Assembly (NCBI RefSeq): GCF_900099775.1
Contig: NZ_FMTM01000005.1
Coordinates: forward strand, 310,001 to 374,000
Length of the DNA: 64,000 nucleotides
Source of the DNA: Rhizobium mongolense subsp. loessense
Lineage (GTDB): Bacteria; Pseudomonadota; Alphaproteobacteria; Rhizobiales; Rhizobiaceae
Direction: 5' to 3'
Positions within the stretch are counted from its first letter, which is position 1. Every line of letters starts with the position of its first letter. Shown here piece by piece: positions 18,634 to 27,545 of the stretch. The position numbers and the translations under genes are program-made. Under the pieces are notes generated by a model. It was not told the origin of the DNA and did not search any database. It saw only the letters and a program-made list of their open reading frames with translations.

Positions 18634-19551
18634 TTAGTCCATAGGCGAGGCGGGGGCGGTCGAAGCCGAAAGCTTTGGACGTCCCTTCTCAGCGATCGCA
18701 ATGCCGCCCAGCGTCAGCACCAGCGAGACGATATGGAAGAGCTGCAATGCTTCGCCAAGGAGAAGCACAGATAAGAGCGTGCCGAAAACCGGAACGAGAT
18801 TGATGAAGAGGCCGGCCCGGTTAGCGCCGATCCACTCCACGCCTTTGATATAGAGGATCTGCGCAACCAGCGAGGCGAAGATCGCCGTGTAGAACGTGAT
18901 GATCCAGCCTTTGGCGTCCGGCATCTGAACATTGCCCGCCGCATTTTCCCAAAGCAGCAATGGCAGCGACGTCAGCGCCGCCGCAAGGGCGGGAAAGGCC
19001 ATGAGCGTGCGCCAGTCGACCGGCGGCTTCCAGCGCAGAAAGATTGTGTAGATCGAATAGGCGGCGACCGCCACCAGCATCAAGGCGTCGCCGCGGTTGA
19101 GGCCCAACCTGAGCAGCGCCGCGATATCGCCATGGGAGGCGGTCAAGGCCACGCCGACGAGCGTCATGGCGAAGCCGGCGACCTGCGCGGGCGAAACGCC
19201 AGTGCGGAAGAAAATCAGATTGAGCAGGAAGATCAGCATCGGGATGCCTGCCTGCTCGATCGCGACATTGATGGCGGTGGTGTATTTCACCGCCGAGTAA
19301 AGCATGGCGTTGAAGAGCGTATAGCCGACCATGCCGTAGAAAAGCAGCAGTGGCAGCTTCTTGCGAACGACCGGCCAATCCTTCTTGATCTGCGGAAGCG
19401 ACACCGCGGCGATGAGAGCGGTCGCAATTGTCCAGCGCAGGAAAGTCAGCGTCATGGGGCTCACGTGGCCGAGCGCCAGCTTTCCGGCGACAGTGTTTCC
19501 ACCCCAGCACAACGTCGCAATGGCGAGACAAATATAGGCCGTGATATGCAA
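18634..19551 (-). CDS. EamA/DMT-family membrane transporter
   Basis: The 305-residue protein has ten hydrophobic segments in two repeats of about 140 residues. The first begins with LAIATLCWGGNTVAGKLAL and the second with LMLVAVAAYSIYTIFLRW. This is the drug/metabolite transporter superfamily, whose members export amino acids, nucleosides or other metabolites across the inner membrane. Nothing in the sequence or neighbours fixes the substrate. It is divergent from purA with 196 bases between. Confidence 0.88.
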   Translation of the reverse strand: MHITAYICLAIATLCWGGNTVAGKLALGHVSPMTLTFLRWTIATALIAAVSLPQIKKDWPVVRKKLPLLLFYGMVGYTLFNAMLYSAVKYTTAINVAIEQAGIPMLIFLLNLIFFRTGVSPAQVAGFAMTLVGVALTASHGDIAALLRLGLNRGDALMLVAVAAYSIYTIFLRWKPPVDWRTLMAFPALAAALTSLPLLLWENAAGNVQMPDAKGWIITFYTAIFASLVAQILYIKGVEWIGANRAGLFINLVPVFGTLLSVLLLGEALQLFHIVSLVLTLGGIAIAEKGRPKLSASTAPASPMD

Positions 19552-19747
19552 GGATGATTCTTTCCGTCGTCCGAAAAGTTAGTTCGGATGGCTGCCAATG
19601 GACCGGCAATAGCCCGGGACTGGCTGATTTGTCACGTAAAAAGCCCATTTCGCCCTGATAACAGGGTCGCTTTCCAAAAAACAAAGCTTTATAGATGCGC
19701 GGGTTTGAGCAGAGCGCGGATAATCCGCCGGTAACAGGAAGAGTTGG

Positions 19748-21046
19748 ATGACGAACGTAGTCGTGGTCGGTTCGCAATGGGGTGACGAAGGCAAGGGCAA
19801 GATTGTCGATTGGCTTTCGGAACGTGCGGATATCGTTGTGCGCTATCAGGGCGGACACAATGCCGGCCATACGCTCGTCATCGACGGCACGAGCTACAAG
19901 CTGTCGCTGTTGCCTTCCGGCGTCGTGCGCCCGGGCAAGATGGCGGTGATCGGAAACGGCGTCGTCGTCGATCCACACGCACTGATTGCCGAGATCGAGA
20001 AGCTTGAAAAACAGGGCGTCAAGATTTCTCCCGACAACCTGCGCATCGCCGACAACGCTACGCTGATTCTTTCGCTGCACCGCGAGCTCGATGCCTATCG
20101 CGAAGATGCCGCCTCCAACAGCGGCACGAAGATCGGCACGACGCGCCGCGGCATCGGCCCGGCCTATGAAGACAAGGTCGGCCGTCGCGCGATCCGCGTC
20201 ATGGATCTCGCCGATCTGGAGGCGCTCCCCGGCAAAGTCGATCGTATCCTCACGCATCACAACGCGCTTCGCCGCGGCCTGGGCGTTGACGAGGTGAGCC
20301 ACGAGGCGATCATGACGGAGCTGACGTCGATCGCTGATCGCGTGCTTCCCTTCCGCGAAACGGTCTGGCTGCTCCTCGACAAGGAGCGCCGCAAGGGCGC
20401 GCGCATTCTTTTCGAAGGCGCGCAAGGAAGCTTGCTCGATATCGACCATGGCACCTATCCCTTCGTGACCTCGTCGAATACGGTCGCCGGCCAGGCTGCA
20501 GCCGGTTCCGGCATGGGACCTGGCTCGCTCGGCTATATCCTAGGCATTACCAAGGCCTACACGACGCGTGTCGGCGAAGGTCCGTTCCCGACGGAACTCA
20601 ACGATTCGGTCGGCCAGTTCCTCGGTGAGAAGGGCCATGAATTCGGTACTGTGACGGGCCGCAAGCGCCGTTGCGGCTGGTTCGATGCGGCGCTTGTACG
20701 CCAGTCGGTCGCGACTAACGGCATCACCGGCATTGCGCTGACGAAGCTCGATGTGCTTGACGGTCTCGAGGAGCTGAAGATCTGTGTCGGCTACATGCTC
20801 GACGGCGAGCAGATCGACCATCTGCCGGCAAGCCAGGCCGCGCAGGCCCGCGTGGAGCCGGTCTACATCGCGCTGGAAGGCTGGAAGGAGTCGACCGTCG
20901 GCGCCCGCAGCTGGGCCGATCTGCCCGCGCAGGCGATCAAATATGTCCGCCAGGTCGAGGAGCTGATCGGTGCGCCTGTCGCGCTTCTGTCCACAAGCCC
21001 TGAGCGCGATGACACCATACTTGTGACTGATCCGTTTGAGGATTAA
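19748..21046 (+). CDS. purA: Adenylosuccinate synthetase
   Basis: The enzyme joins IMP and aspartate using GTP in the first step of AMP synthesis. The 432-residue chain carries the P-loop GSQWGDEGKGK at residues 8-18, the GHNAGHT switch, the GTTRRGIGPAYEDK IMP loop (about 132) and the GTP-base motif TKLDVLDG (about 332-340). AGGAAGAG precedes the ATG. The downstream hypothetical gene starts 62 bases later and may be read from the same transcript. Confidence 0.97.
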   Translation: MTNVVVVGSQWGDEGKGKIVDWLSERADIVVRYQGGHNAGHTLVIDGTSYKLSLLPSGVVRPGKMAVIGNGVVVDPHALIAEIEKLEKQGVKISPDNLRIADNATLILSLHRELDAYREDAASNSGTKIGTTRRGIGPAYEDKVGRRAIRVMDLADLEALPGKVDRILTHHNALRRGLGVDEVSHEAIMTELTSIADRVLPFRETVWLLLDKERRKGARILFEGAQGSLLDIDHGTYPFVTSSNTVAGQAAAGSGMGPGSLGYILGITKAYTTRVGEGPFPTELNDSVGQFLGEKGHEFGTVTGRKRRCGWFDAALVRQSVATNGITGIALTKLDVLDGLEELKICVGYMLDGEQIDHLPASQAAQARVEPVYIALEGWKESTVGARSWADLPAQAIKYVRQVEELIGAPVALLSTSPERDDTILVTDPFED

Positions 21047-21108
21047 TGTCGCGGGTCATTATGGCATCTGGCCCAGCCGCGAATCGGGCCTCTCGAGAAA
21101 AGTAACTA

Positions 21109-23481
21109 ATGGCTGATTTTATTGCAGTTATCCGGCGGGCGGTTGACGGCCTGGCTGAAAACACTCCCGAGATGCGGGCGAAGGTTTACGAGCGTGCCCG
21201 CGGCGCGGTGCAGCGGCAGCTCGAAAACATGAAGCCGCGCCCGCCGGAAGCGATGCTGCAGCGCCAGCTCGATAAGCTCGATGCTGCTATCCGCGAGGTG
21301 GAGGCCGAGCACTCCGAGGCATTGCCGGACGATGAGGCAGCCATTGCTGCAGCAGAAGCGCCTGTCCATGAAGAGCCTGTTTCCGAGCCTCCAGTAGAGT
21401 ATGCTGCCGCGCCGGAGCCCGCCGAAGAACCGGTTGCTGACGAACCGGTTGCCACAGAGCTGGTTGCCGCAGAACCGGTCGCAGAAGAGCATCTCGCCGA
21501 TGCGGATGAACCAGCGCAATACCGTCACGAAGAGCCCCAGCCTGAACCGCAGGAAGAGGCGGTCCCTTACGAGGAGCCCACGCCGGTAGCGGCGGTGCCG
21601 GAAGAACAAGAAGAAGAACGATGGGACCGCCCCGTCGAGGAAGTTACTGCTGCGGCTGAGGCAGAAGCAGCACCTCCCGAGGAATGGGCTGCGTCGCATC
21701 GCGATGAAGCGCCGGCCGAGGAATACGCAGTCCCGCCGGAGGAGTATCTCGAGGAGGCGCCTGCCGTCGAGGCCGAACCGGCCGTCGAACCGGAATTCCT
21801 TCGTCCTGCCGGCGAATACAATCCGTCGAACCGGCTCGTTGAGCCGTTCGTCTCTTTTGAGAAACCGGAGGAGTTCGTCGAGCACAGCCGCGAAGAGCCG
21901 CTGCAGGCCGAAACGGTTGCGCATTTCGATCCCGTCTGGGCCGAACCGGCTGCCGAAACCCCGGCCGAGCCACCGAAAGACGCAGAAGTTGCATGGGCCA
22001 CGGAGGAGGTCAGGAACTTCTCAGAAAGCGTTCCTCACGCAGAGTCGGCCAACGACCACGCGCGTGCCTTCGAGGAGGCCATTGGCGGTCTTCAAAACCC
22101 GCCGCCGGCCACGAAGATGCCGGCCGCGAACGAGGGCTTTTCCTGGGAAGCCGCCGCCTTTGACGATCTGCCGCCGATCGAGGCAGGCACCAACAACAAG
22201 AAGGCCCCTGTCGCAGCGCACTTCGACGATTCGGACCTATTCGCCGAGATCCACGGCAAGCCTGCGGCGCCCGCTGCCGACGTACCGGGCGAAGAGTGGC
22301 AGGAAGCCAAGGCCCTTCGGGGCTACGGTCGTCGCGGCGTCGTGGCGGAAGACGACGATTCCGCGCCGACTGCCGATATCGACCAGATCGTTGCCGCCAA
22401 ACTGCAGAACAAGAATTTCCGCATGGAACCGAAGCGTCGCCGGTTCGGTATCGGGACCATCATTGCCGTTGTCGGCGTGCTGGCAGTGCTGGGCGGCGGT
22501 GCCTATGCCGCCTGGATGAACCGTGCCCAGCTGATCGCGATGGTTGACAATCTGGTGAGCGCCGCTCCGCCCAAGACGGCCGAGAGCGAGCCCGCTGCTG
22601 TGCAGAACCAGACGCCGGCAACCCCTTCGACAAACAACACCGAAGCGGCCAAGCCTGCCGAAACTGACCGGCAGGTTGCTGCGCTCGATGACGGCTCTTC
22701 GGTCAACAACAAATTCAACCAGCGTCTCATGGCAGACGGTACGGAAGTCGACAGCGGCCCAGCTGCCATGCCCGGTACGCCGACCGCCGAAGGCAAGTCG
22801 GTCGCCGAGCAGAATGTTGCATCCACCGCGCCGGCTCCGCCCGCACAGGCAGGTGCCGCGTCCGCCGAGACGCTGCCGCCGAACGGCCCGGCCGCTGCCC
22901 CGCAACAGGTGCCGGCCGGCGCGAGCGAGAAGATGTTCCTCTATGAGGAGCGGATCGGCCAGAGCTCGCCAACGGCGATCCAGGGGGGCGTCGCCTGGAG
23001 CGTCCAGCATGAAGCGGGCCAGGGCGGTAAGCAAGAATCGACGGTGCAGGCCAATGTGACCGTGCCGGAGCGCAATCTTTCGGCTCTCGTCACCTTCAAG
23101 CGCAACTCCGATCCGTCGCTTCCGGCGAGCCATCTAGTCGAGATCGTCTTCTCGCTGCCGCCGAATTTCGAAGGCGGCAGCATCGATAGCGTCCAACGCA
23201 TTTCGATGAAGCGCACGGAGCAGGATCGCGGCGACCCGCTGATCGCAGTTCCTGCCAAAATCACCGATGACTTCCACATGATCGCGCTGAACGATTATCC
23301 GGATGCCCGCAAGGCGAACCTCGATCTGCTTTCGACACGTGAGTGGATCGATATTCCGATCACCTATCGCAACGGCCGCCGCGCGCTGATCACGATGCAG
23401 AAGGGTCCGACCGGCATAGCAGCCTTCAATACGGCAATCAAACAATGGACGGCGCTCGGCGACGTGAGCACGAGCCAGTAG
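21109..23481 (+). CDS. Large acidic, Pro/Ala/Glu-rich single-pass membrane protein of unknown function
   Basis: The 790 residues divide into four parts. A basic helical N terminus (1-60) is followed by a very acidic Pro/Glu/Ala/Val region with many EEP, EPV and PEE repeats (about 60-430). One membrane helix (about 447-467) comes after a basic KRRRFG segment. The C-terminal part has a low-complexity linker (about 480-610) and then a folded domain (about 620-785) that reads as beta-rich. By the positive-inside rule the acidic region is cytoplasmic and the C-terminal domain periplasmic. I recognise it as a conserved rhizobial hypothetical and cannot assign a role. The topology recalls envelope or polarity scaffold proteins. 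Confidence 0.82.
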   Translation: MADFIAVIRRAVDGLAENTPEMRAKVYERARGAVQRQLENMKPRPPEAMLQRQLDKLDAAIREVEAEHSEALPDDEAAIAAAEAPVHEEPVSEPPVEYAAAPEPAEEPVADEPVATELVAAEPVAEEHLADADEPAQYRHEEPQPEPQEEAVPYEEPTPVAAVPEEQEEERWDRPVEEVTAAAEAEAAPPEEWAASHRDEAPAEEYAVPPEEYLEEAPAVEAEPAVEPEFLRPAGEYNPSNRLVEPFVSFEKPEEFVEHSREEPLQAETVAHFDPVWAEPAAETPAEPPKDAEVAWATEEVRNFSESVPHAESANDHARAFEEAIGGLQNPPPATKMPAANEGFSWEAAAFDDLPPIEAGTNNKKAPVAAHFDDSDLFAEIHGKPAAPAADVPGEEWQEAKALRGYGRRGVVAEDDDSAPTADIDQIVAAKLQNKNFRMEPKRRRFGIGTIIAVVGVLAVLGGGAYAAWMNRAQLIAMVDNLVSAAPPKTAESEPAAVQNQTPATPSTNNTEAAKPAETDRQVAALDDGSSVNNKFNQRLMADGTEVDSGPAAMPGTPTAEGKSVAEQNVASTAPAPPAQAGAASAETLPPNGPAAAPQQVPAGASEKMFLYEERIGQSSPTAIQGGVAWSVQHEAGQGGKQESTVQANVTVPERNLSALVTFKRNSDPSLPASHLVEIVFSLPPNFEGGSIDSVQRISMKRTEQDRGDPLIAVPAKITDDFHMIALNDYPDARKANLDLLSTREWIDIPITYRNGRRALITMQKGPTGIAAFNTAIKQWTALGDVSTSQ

Positions 23482-23503
23482 CGCGCTGGTCGCCTGGAAA
23501 GGT

Positions 23504-23525
23504 GGCAGCGGGACAACCCGCTGCC
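23504..23525. terminator. Convergent hairpin between the 790-residue gene and the GST-like gene
   Basis: A 9-bp perfect stem (GGCAGCGGG / CCCGCTGCC) with an ACAA tetraloop sits between the two convergent stop codons. Flanking T-tracts are poor, so termination would be moderate in either direction. Confidence 0.6.
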
Positions 23526-23529
23526 GGGC

Positions 23530-24075
23530 TTATTTCGTTGGCTTTGTGTATTGCATGCTTGGACACTCGGCGATGCGTTGCCACCAGGCGCTGAGGCCGG
23601 TGTGCTGCTCAAGCAGTTCCCGCCCTTCGGGAACCAGGAAGTAATCCATCATTGGTGCGACATGGAGATCCGCCAATGTCAGCGCGTCTCCCGCGAGCCA
23701 AGGCTCGTCATTCATCAAATCCGCAAGAGCCTCTAGGCAAACAGGCGCCTTGGATCGAGCAATGGCCACTCGCGCCTCATCGCTTGGCTCTCCGCGCAGC
23801 GGCTTCGACACCAGTTCCACATACATTCCCCAGACAAGGTTGGAGTAGATGTATCCATCCGCGATGCTGATGATCTGGTTCATCCGGGCGCACTCCTTTG
23901 GAGCTGCCGGTTGCAAGCTTGGACCGTTGAATGCCGCATCAATGTAGCGCGTTATCGCTCCAGTCTCATAAAGATTGAAGCCGTCATGCTCCAAGGCTGG
24001 GATTCGACCGAACGGCTGCCGGGCGAGATAAGATGACGGCGGCCCCGCAGCTGCGAAGACATCGACGGGCATCAT
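23530..24075 (-). pseudogene. Glutathione S-transferase, N-terminally truncated
   Basis: The preserved part starts at PVDVFAAAGPPSSYLARQPFGRIPALEHDGF and continues through the GSH gamma-glutamyl-binding ETGAITRYID motif and a full all-alpha C-terminal domain. The first beta-alpha-beta unit of the thioredoxin fold (about 30-40 residues, including the Ser/Cys that activates glutathione) is missing. Possible starts are two adjacent ATGs at 24075 and 24072 without a ribosome-binding site. Extending the frame further upstream runs into the rpoH terminator hairpin. Loss of the 5' end by deletion next to rpoH is the simplest reading. The product is unlikely to be an active transferase. Confidence 0.65.
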
Positions 24076-24125
24076 GCAAGGTGAGGCGCGCGGCCCGAAG
24101 GTGCCCCTTGCAAGCTTAAAATGAA

Positions 24126-24164
24126 GGAAAGCCGCCTGCCGCAATCTGCAGCAGGCGGCTTTCC
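24126..24164 (-). terminator. Rho-independent terminator of rpoH
   Basis: A 14-bp perfect stem (GGAAAGCCGCCTGC / GCAGGCGGCTTTCC) with an 11-base loop lies 26 bases beyond the rpoH stop. On the minus strand it is followed by TTCATTTTAAG. Confidence 0.82.
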
Positions 24165-24189
24165 GATCTCATATCGAGGCGCGATCTCG

Positions 24190-25098
24190 TTATGCCGTGG
24201 CTTCGACGACGCGGACGGCGTTTGCCCTTTCCAGCGCTTCTTTGCGCACCGCGTCCTGCACCTTTTCGAAGGCGCGGACTTCGATCTGGCGCACCCGTTC
24301 GCGGCTGATGTCGAACTCGGTCGACAGGTCTTCCAGCGTGACCGGATCGTCGGCAAGGCGGCGTGCTTCGAAGATGCGGCGTTCGCGGTCGTTCAGCACG
24401 CCCATCGCCTTCGAGAGCATGCGGCGACGCGTTTCGAGCTCGTCTTGCTCGATCAGCACGTCCTCCTGGCTGTCGTGGTCGTCCACGAGCCAATCCTGCC
24501 ACTGGCCACTGTCGCCTTCGGAGGCCTTGATCGGCGCGTTCAGCGAAGCGTCGCCGGAAAGGCGACGGTTCATCGAAACGACTTCCTCCTCGGAGACGTT
24601 CAGCTTCGTGGCGATCTCCGCGACGTGCTCCGGCTTCAGGTCGCCTTCGTCTATTGCCTGGATCCGACCTTTGAGGCGGCGCAGGTTGAAGAACAGGCGC
24701 TTCTGGTTGGCAGTCGTGCCCATCTTCACCAACGACCACGAGCGCAGGATATATTCCTGGATCGAGGCCTTGATCCACCACATCGCGTAGGTGGCGAGAC
24801 GGAAACCGCGTTCCGGATCAAACTTCTTGACGGCTTGCATGAGGCCGACATTGCCTTCGGAAACGACTTCGCCGATCGGCAGGCCGTAGCCACGGTAGCC
24901 CATCGCGATCTTGGCGACGAGACGCAGGTGGCTGGTGACGAGTTTATGCGCAGCTTCGCGGTCACCGTGCTCGGAATAACGCTTTGCCAGCATATATTCC
25001 TGCTGCGGCTCCAGCATCGGAAACTTGCGGATTTCGTCAAGATAACGATTGAGACCGGCTTCGCCGGCGGTAATGGACGGCAAGGTATTGCGGGCCAT
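24190..25098 (-). CDS. rpoH: RNA polymerase sigma factor RpoH (sigma-32, heat shock)
   Basis: The 302-residue alternative sigma factor directs transcription of heat-shock genes. Region 2 contains EGNVGLMQAVKKFDPERGFRLATYAMWWIKA (82-111), split here only as positions. The RpoH box QKRLFFNLR at 132-140 distinguishes it from RpoD and is the segment tied to chaperone/FtsH control. Region 4.2 carries the helix-turn-helix DLSTEFDISRERVRQIE near the C terminus. AGGAGG precedes the ATG. Many rhizobia have two RpoH proteins, and the sequence here resembles the RpoH1 type, but that assignment is less certain than the family. Confidence 0.95.
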   Translation of the reverse strand: MARNTLPSITAGEAGLNRYLDEIRKFPMLEPQQEYMLAKRYSEHGDREAAHKLVTSHLRLVAKIAMGYRGYGLPIGEVVSEGNVGLMQAVKKFDPERGFRLATYAMWWIKASIQEYILRSWSLVKMGTTANQKRLFFNLRRLKGRIQAIDEGDLKPEHVAEIATKLNVSEEEVVSMNRRLSGDASLNAPIKASEGDSGQWQDWLVDDHDSQEDVLIEQDELETRRRMLSKAMGVLNDRERRIFEARRLADDPVTLEDLSTEFDISRERVRQIEVRAFEKVQDAVRKEALERANAVRVVEATA

Positions 25099-25270
25099 GA
25101 TTGCACCCTCCTATGTAGATTCCGGTTCCCGATGGAACGCGTCCCCGCGTCGGAACTGGCGAACCGGGACGTGCGGCTCAAATCCAAGCCCGCACTAAGT
25201 CAACATACAGATAAGTATGGCGGAACAGCGGTTCAAGCCCATCAAAAGCCTTCACGAAGACGTTATACCG

Positions 25271-26332
25271 TTAACGGCGGAGCGCTTCTGCGAGTTCCAC
25301 CATATCTACGGGGAGCGGCACTTCGAAGTGCATGAGTTCACCCGTGCGGGGATGCTCGAACTGCAGCATATAGGCATGGAGCGCCTGACGGCCGAAGCTG
25401 TTGACGACTCCACGTGCTTCATCGGGCAGTAGATTGGCCTTGGTTCTAAAATGCGCCCCATAGACCGTATCGCCAAGCAGCGGATGACCGATATGGGCCA
25501 TATGGACGCGAATCTGATGGGTGCGGCCGGTCTCCAGATGGCATTCGACGAGGGCGGCAAGCGCTGTTGCATCCGGGTTTTCGTGGAAGCGTTCCAGCAC
25601 TGCGTAATGCGTGATGGCCTCGTCGGCATCCTGGCTGTCAGGACGCTTGACGGAGCGGCGCGTGCGGTCGCCGGTGGAGCGGCCGAGCGGCACATCGATC
25701 GTGCCTGAGAGCGAGCGCGGCCGGCCCCAGACAATCGCCTGATAGGCGCGCTTTAGCGGCATGGTGCGGCCGTGATCTGCAAACTGTAGCGACAGGTGGC
25801 GATGTGCAATATCGTTCTTGGCGACGACCATGACGCCGGTCGTATCCTTGTCGAGCCGATGCACGATGCCTGGCCGCCGGACGCCGCCAATACCAGAGAG
25901 GCTGTCGCCGCAGTGGTGGATCAGCGCATTGACGAGCGTTCCCGTCCAGTTTCCGGCAGCGGGATGGACGACCATGCCGGCCGGTTTCGAGATGACGATG
26001 AGGTCGTCGTCTTCGTAAAGGATGTCGAGCGGGATATCTTCACCCTTCGGCGTCGGGTCTTCGGGCTCGGGCAACAGGAGTTCGAAATTGTCGCCGGAGC
26101 GCACCTTCTTTTGCGGATCGAGGACGACGGCGCCGTTCACCAGCAACTGGCCATCCTTGATCAAAACCTTGACGCGGCTGCGGGAAAATTCCTCGCCGAG
26201 CTGGGCCGTCAGCCAGGCGTCGAGGCGGCCTTCGGCATTCTCATCGGCAGTCAGGACTTTCCTAATGCCGGATGCTTGTTTAAAGGGGTCGCTCAAGACG
26301 CTTCTTCTCCGAAGTATTTCATAGGACACCAC
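25271..26332 (-). CDS. RluD/RluA-family 23S rRNA pseudouridine synthase
   Basis: The enzyme isomerises uridine to pseudouridine in large-subunit rRNA. It has an N-terminal S4 RNA-binding domain (about 35-95) and a catalytic domain with HRLDKDTTGVMVVAK, whose Asp is the nucleophile (about 170). The C-terminal motif is ETGRTHQIRVHMAHIGHPLLGD. The GTG at 26332 (353 aa) has no good ribosome-binding site and would almost touch the divergent ATG at 26334. A TTG at 26296 with GGAGAAGA about 8 bases upstream gives a more usual 341-residue product and is my preferred start. Confidence 0.92.
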   Translation of the reverse strand: MVSYEILRRRSVLSDPFKQASGIRKVLTADENAEGRLDAWLTAQLGEEFSRSRVKVLIKDGQLLVNGAVVLDPQKKVRSGDNFELLLPEPEDPTPKGEDIPLDILYEDDDLIVISKPAGMVVHPAAGNWTGTLVNALIHHCGDSLSGIGGVRRPGIVHRLDKDTTGVMVVAKNDIAHRHLSLQFADHGRTMPLKRAYQAIVWGRPRSLSGTIDVPLGRSTGDRTRRSVKRPDSQDADEAITHYAVLERFHENPDATALAALVECHLETGRTHQIRVHMAHIGHPLLGDTVYGAHFRTKANLLPDEARGVVNSFGRQALHAYMLQFEHPRTGELMHFEVPLPVDMVELAEALRR

Positions 26333-26333
26333 G

Positions 26334-26717
26334 ATGACGAAAATCGAGCTGGACGATCAGGAAGAACAGCCCCTTGATCCGGCAATGGAAAATGTCCGGC
26401 GCAAGATGGTCCGCCTGCAGATCGTCTCCGGCGCCATCATGTTCGTGAGCCTTATGGCGGTCTTCGGCGCCGTTGTCTACAAGACGATGAAAGCCGAACC
26501 GGAAGAAACGGCAGCCGTCTCGGGCTCCGGCGTTCCTTCGGATTCGCCTGTCAGATCCACGGTTTCCCTGCCGCTCGGGTTCGCCGTGCAGTCCACGTCG
26601 TTCTCCGGACGCCAGATCCTTTTCTTCGGCCAATCAGTTGACGGCAAGCGCAAGGCGCTGGTCTTCGACATCGAGGCGGGTCGGCTCGTCGCCGACATCA
26701 CCGTCGCCGGCAACTGA
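26334..26717 (+). CDS. Small single-pass membrane protein of unknown function (DUF6476-like)
   Basis: The 127-residue protein has a charged, acidic N terminus (1-25), one hydrophobic helix (about 35-55, IVSGAIMFVSLMAVFGAVVY) and a Ser/Pro-rich stretch followed by a small beta-rich periplasmic tail containing GRQILFFGQSVDGKRKALVFD. It lies immediately upstream of, and 5 bases from, the RNA methyltransferase gene, and is divergent from the pseudouridine synthase. This layout suggests a shared transcript with the methyltransferase. No function is known to me. Confidence 0.8.
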   Translation: MTKIELDDQEEQPLDPAMENVRRKMVRLQIVSGAIMFVSLMAVFGAVVYKTMKAEPEETAAVSGSGVPSDSPVRSTVSLPLGFAVQSTSFSGRQILFFGQSVDGKRKALVFDIEAGRLVADITVAGN

Positions 26718-26722
26718 GGCCG

Positions 26723-27544
26723 ATGGCTGCCGCGCTGATCACGATCGAAAGCGCCGACGATCCGCGCATTGCGGAATTCCGCGCGATCCGCGAACGCGAC
26801 CTGACGGGCAGGCAGAACCGCTTCATTGCCGAAGGCACCGTCGTGCTGCGCATGCTGGCCGAAGCCCACGCTACGAGACGCGGCTTCGAGGCCGAGAAAA
26901 TCCTGTTGCTGCGAAACCGCGCCGAAAGCGTCGCAGACATTCTTGCGGACGTGCCGGACGATGTCCCAGTCTATGTCGCTGAGGCGGATGTGCTCGACGG
27001 CATCGTCGGCTTCCATCTGCACCGCGGCGTGCTGGCGCTTGGCCGACGCATCGCGGGCAGCGAGAACCTGCTCGACAGTCTGCCGGAGCGCGCGCTGGTG
27101 CTCGTTGGCTGCGGCATTTCTAATCACGACAATGCCGGTTCGATGTTCCGCAATGCGGCCGCCTTCAACGCGGACGCCATCTTCCTCGATGAGACGTCCT
27201 GCGACCCGCTTTACCGGAAAGCGATGCGTGTCTCGGTGGGTTCCGTGCTGAGCGTTCCCTATCAGCGGAGCGGTACTGCTCTCGGTATACTCATCGCACT
27301 AGCAGAACGCGGTTTCGATATCTGGACGCTATCGCCGCGAGGCAAGACTGACATCCGTGCAATAGCACCTTCCGATCGCATGGCTTTGGTAGTCGGTACC
27401 GAGGGAGATGGGCTGCCGGAAGCAGTCCTGGCGCGCTTCAGGAGTGCGCGCATTCCGCAATCTGCCCGCCTCGACAGTCTCAATGTCGCGACGGCGACCG
27501 GCATCGCTTTGTTCGCGATGGCATCTGCGGCCGATCGCCTCTGA
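26723..27544 (+). CDS. TrmH/SpoU-family RNA 2'-O-methyltransferase
   Basis: The 273-residue SPOUT methyltransferase begins with an RNA substrate-binding domain (about 1-100). The trefoil-knot catalytic domain follows, with motif 1 NHDNAGSMFRNAAAF (about 135-149), motif 2 VVGTEGDGLPEAVL (about 222-235) and motif 3 IPQSARLDSLNVATATGIAL near the C terminus, where the SLNVA element binds S-adenosylmethionine. The exact rRNA or tRNA target cannot be told from sequence. It is convergent with the coiled-coil protein gene with one base between the stop codons. Confidence 0.9.
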   Translation: MAAALITIESADDPRIAEFRAIRERDLTGRQNRFIAEGTVVLRMLAEAHATRRGFEAEKILLLRNRAESVADILADVPDDVPVYVAEADVLDGIVGFHLHRGVLALGRRIAGSENLLDSLPERALVLVGCGISNHDNAGSMFRNAAAFNADAIFLDETSCDPLYRKAMRVSVGSVLSVPYQRSGTALGILIALAERGFDIWTLSPRGKTDIRAIAPSDRMALVVGTEGDGLPEAVLARFRSARIPQSARLDSLNVATATGIALFAMASAADRL

Positions 27545-27545
27545 A

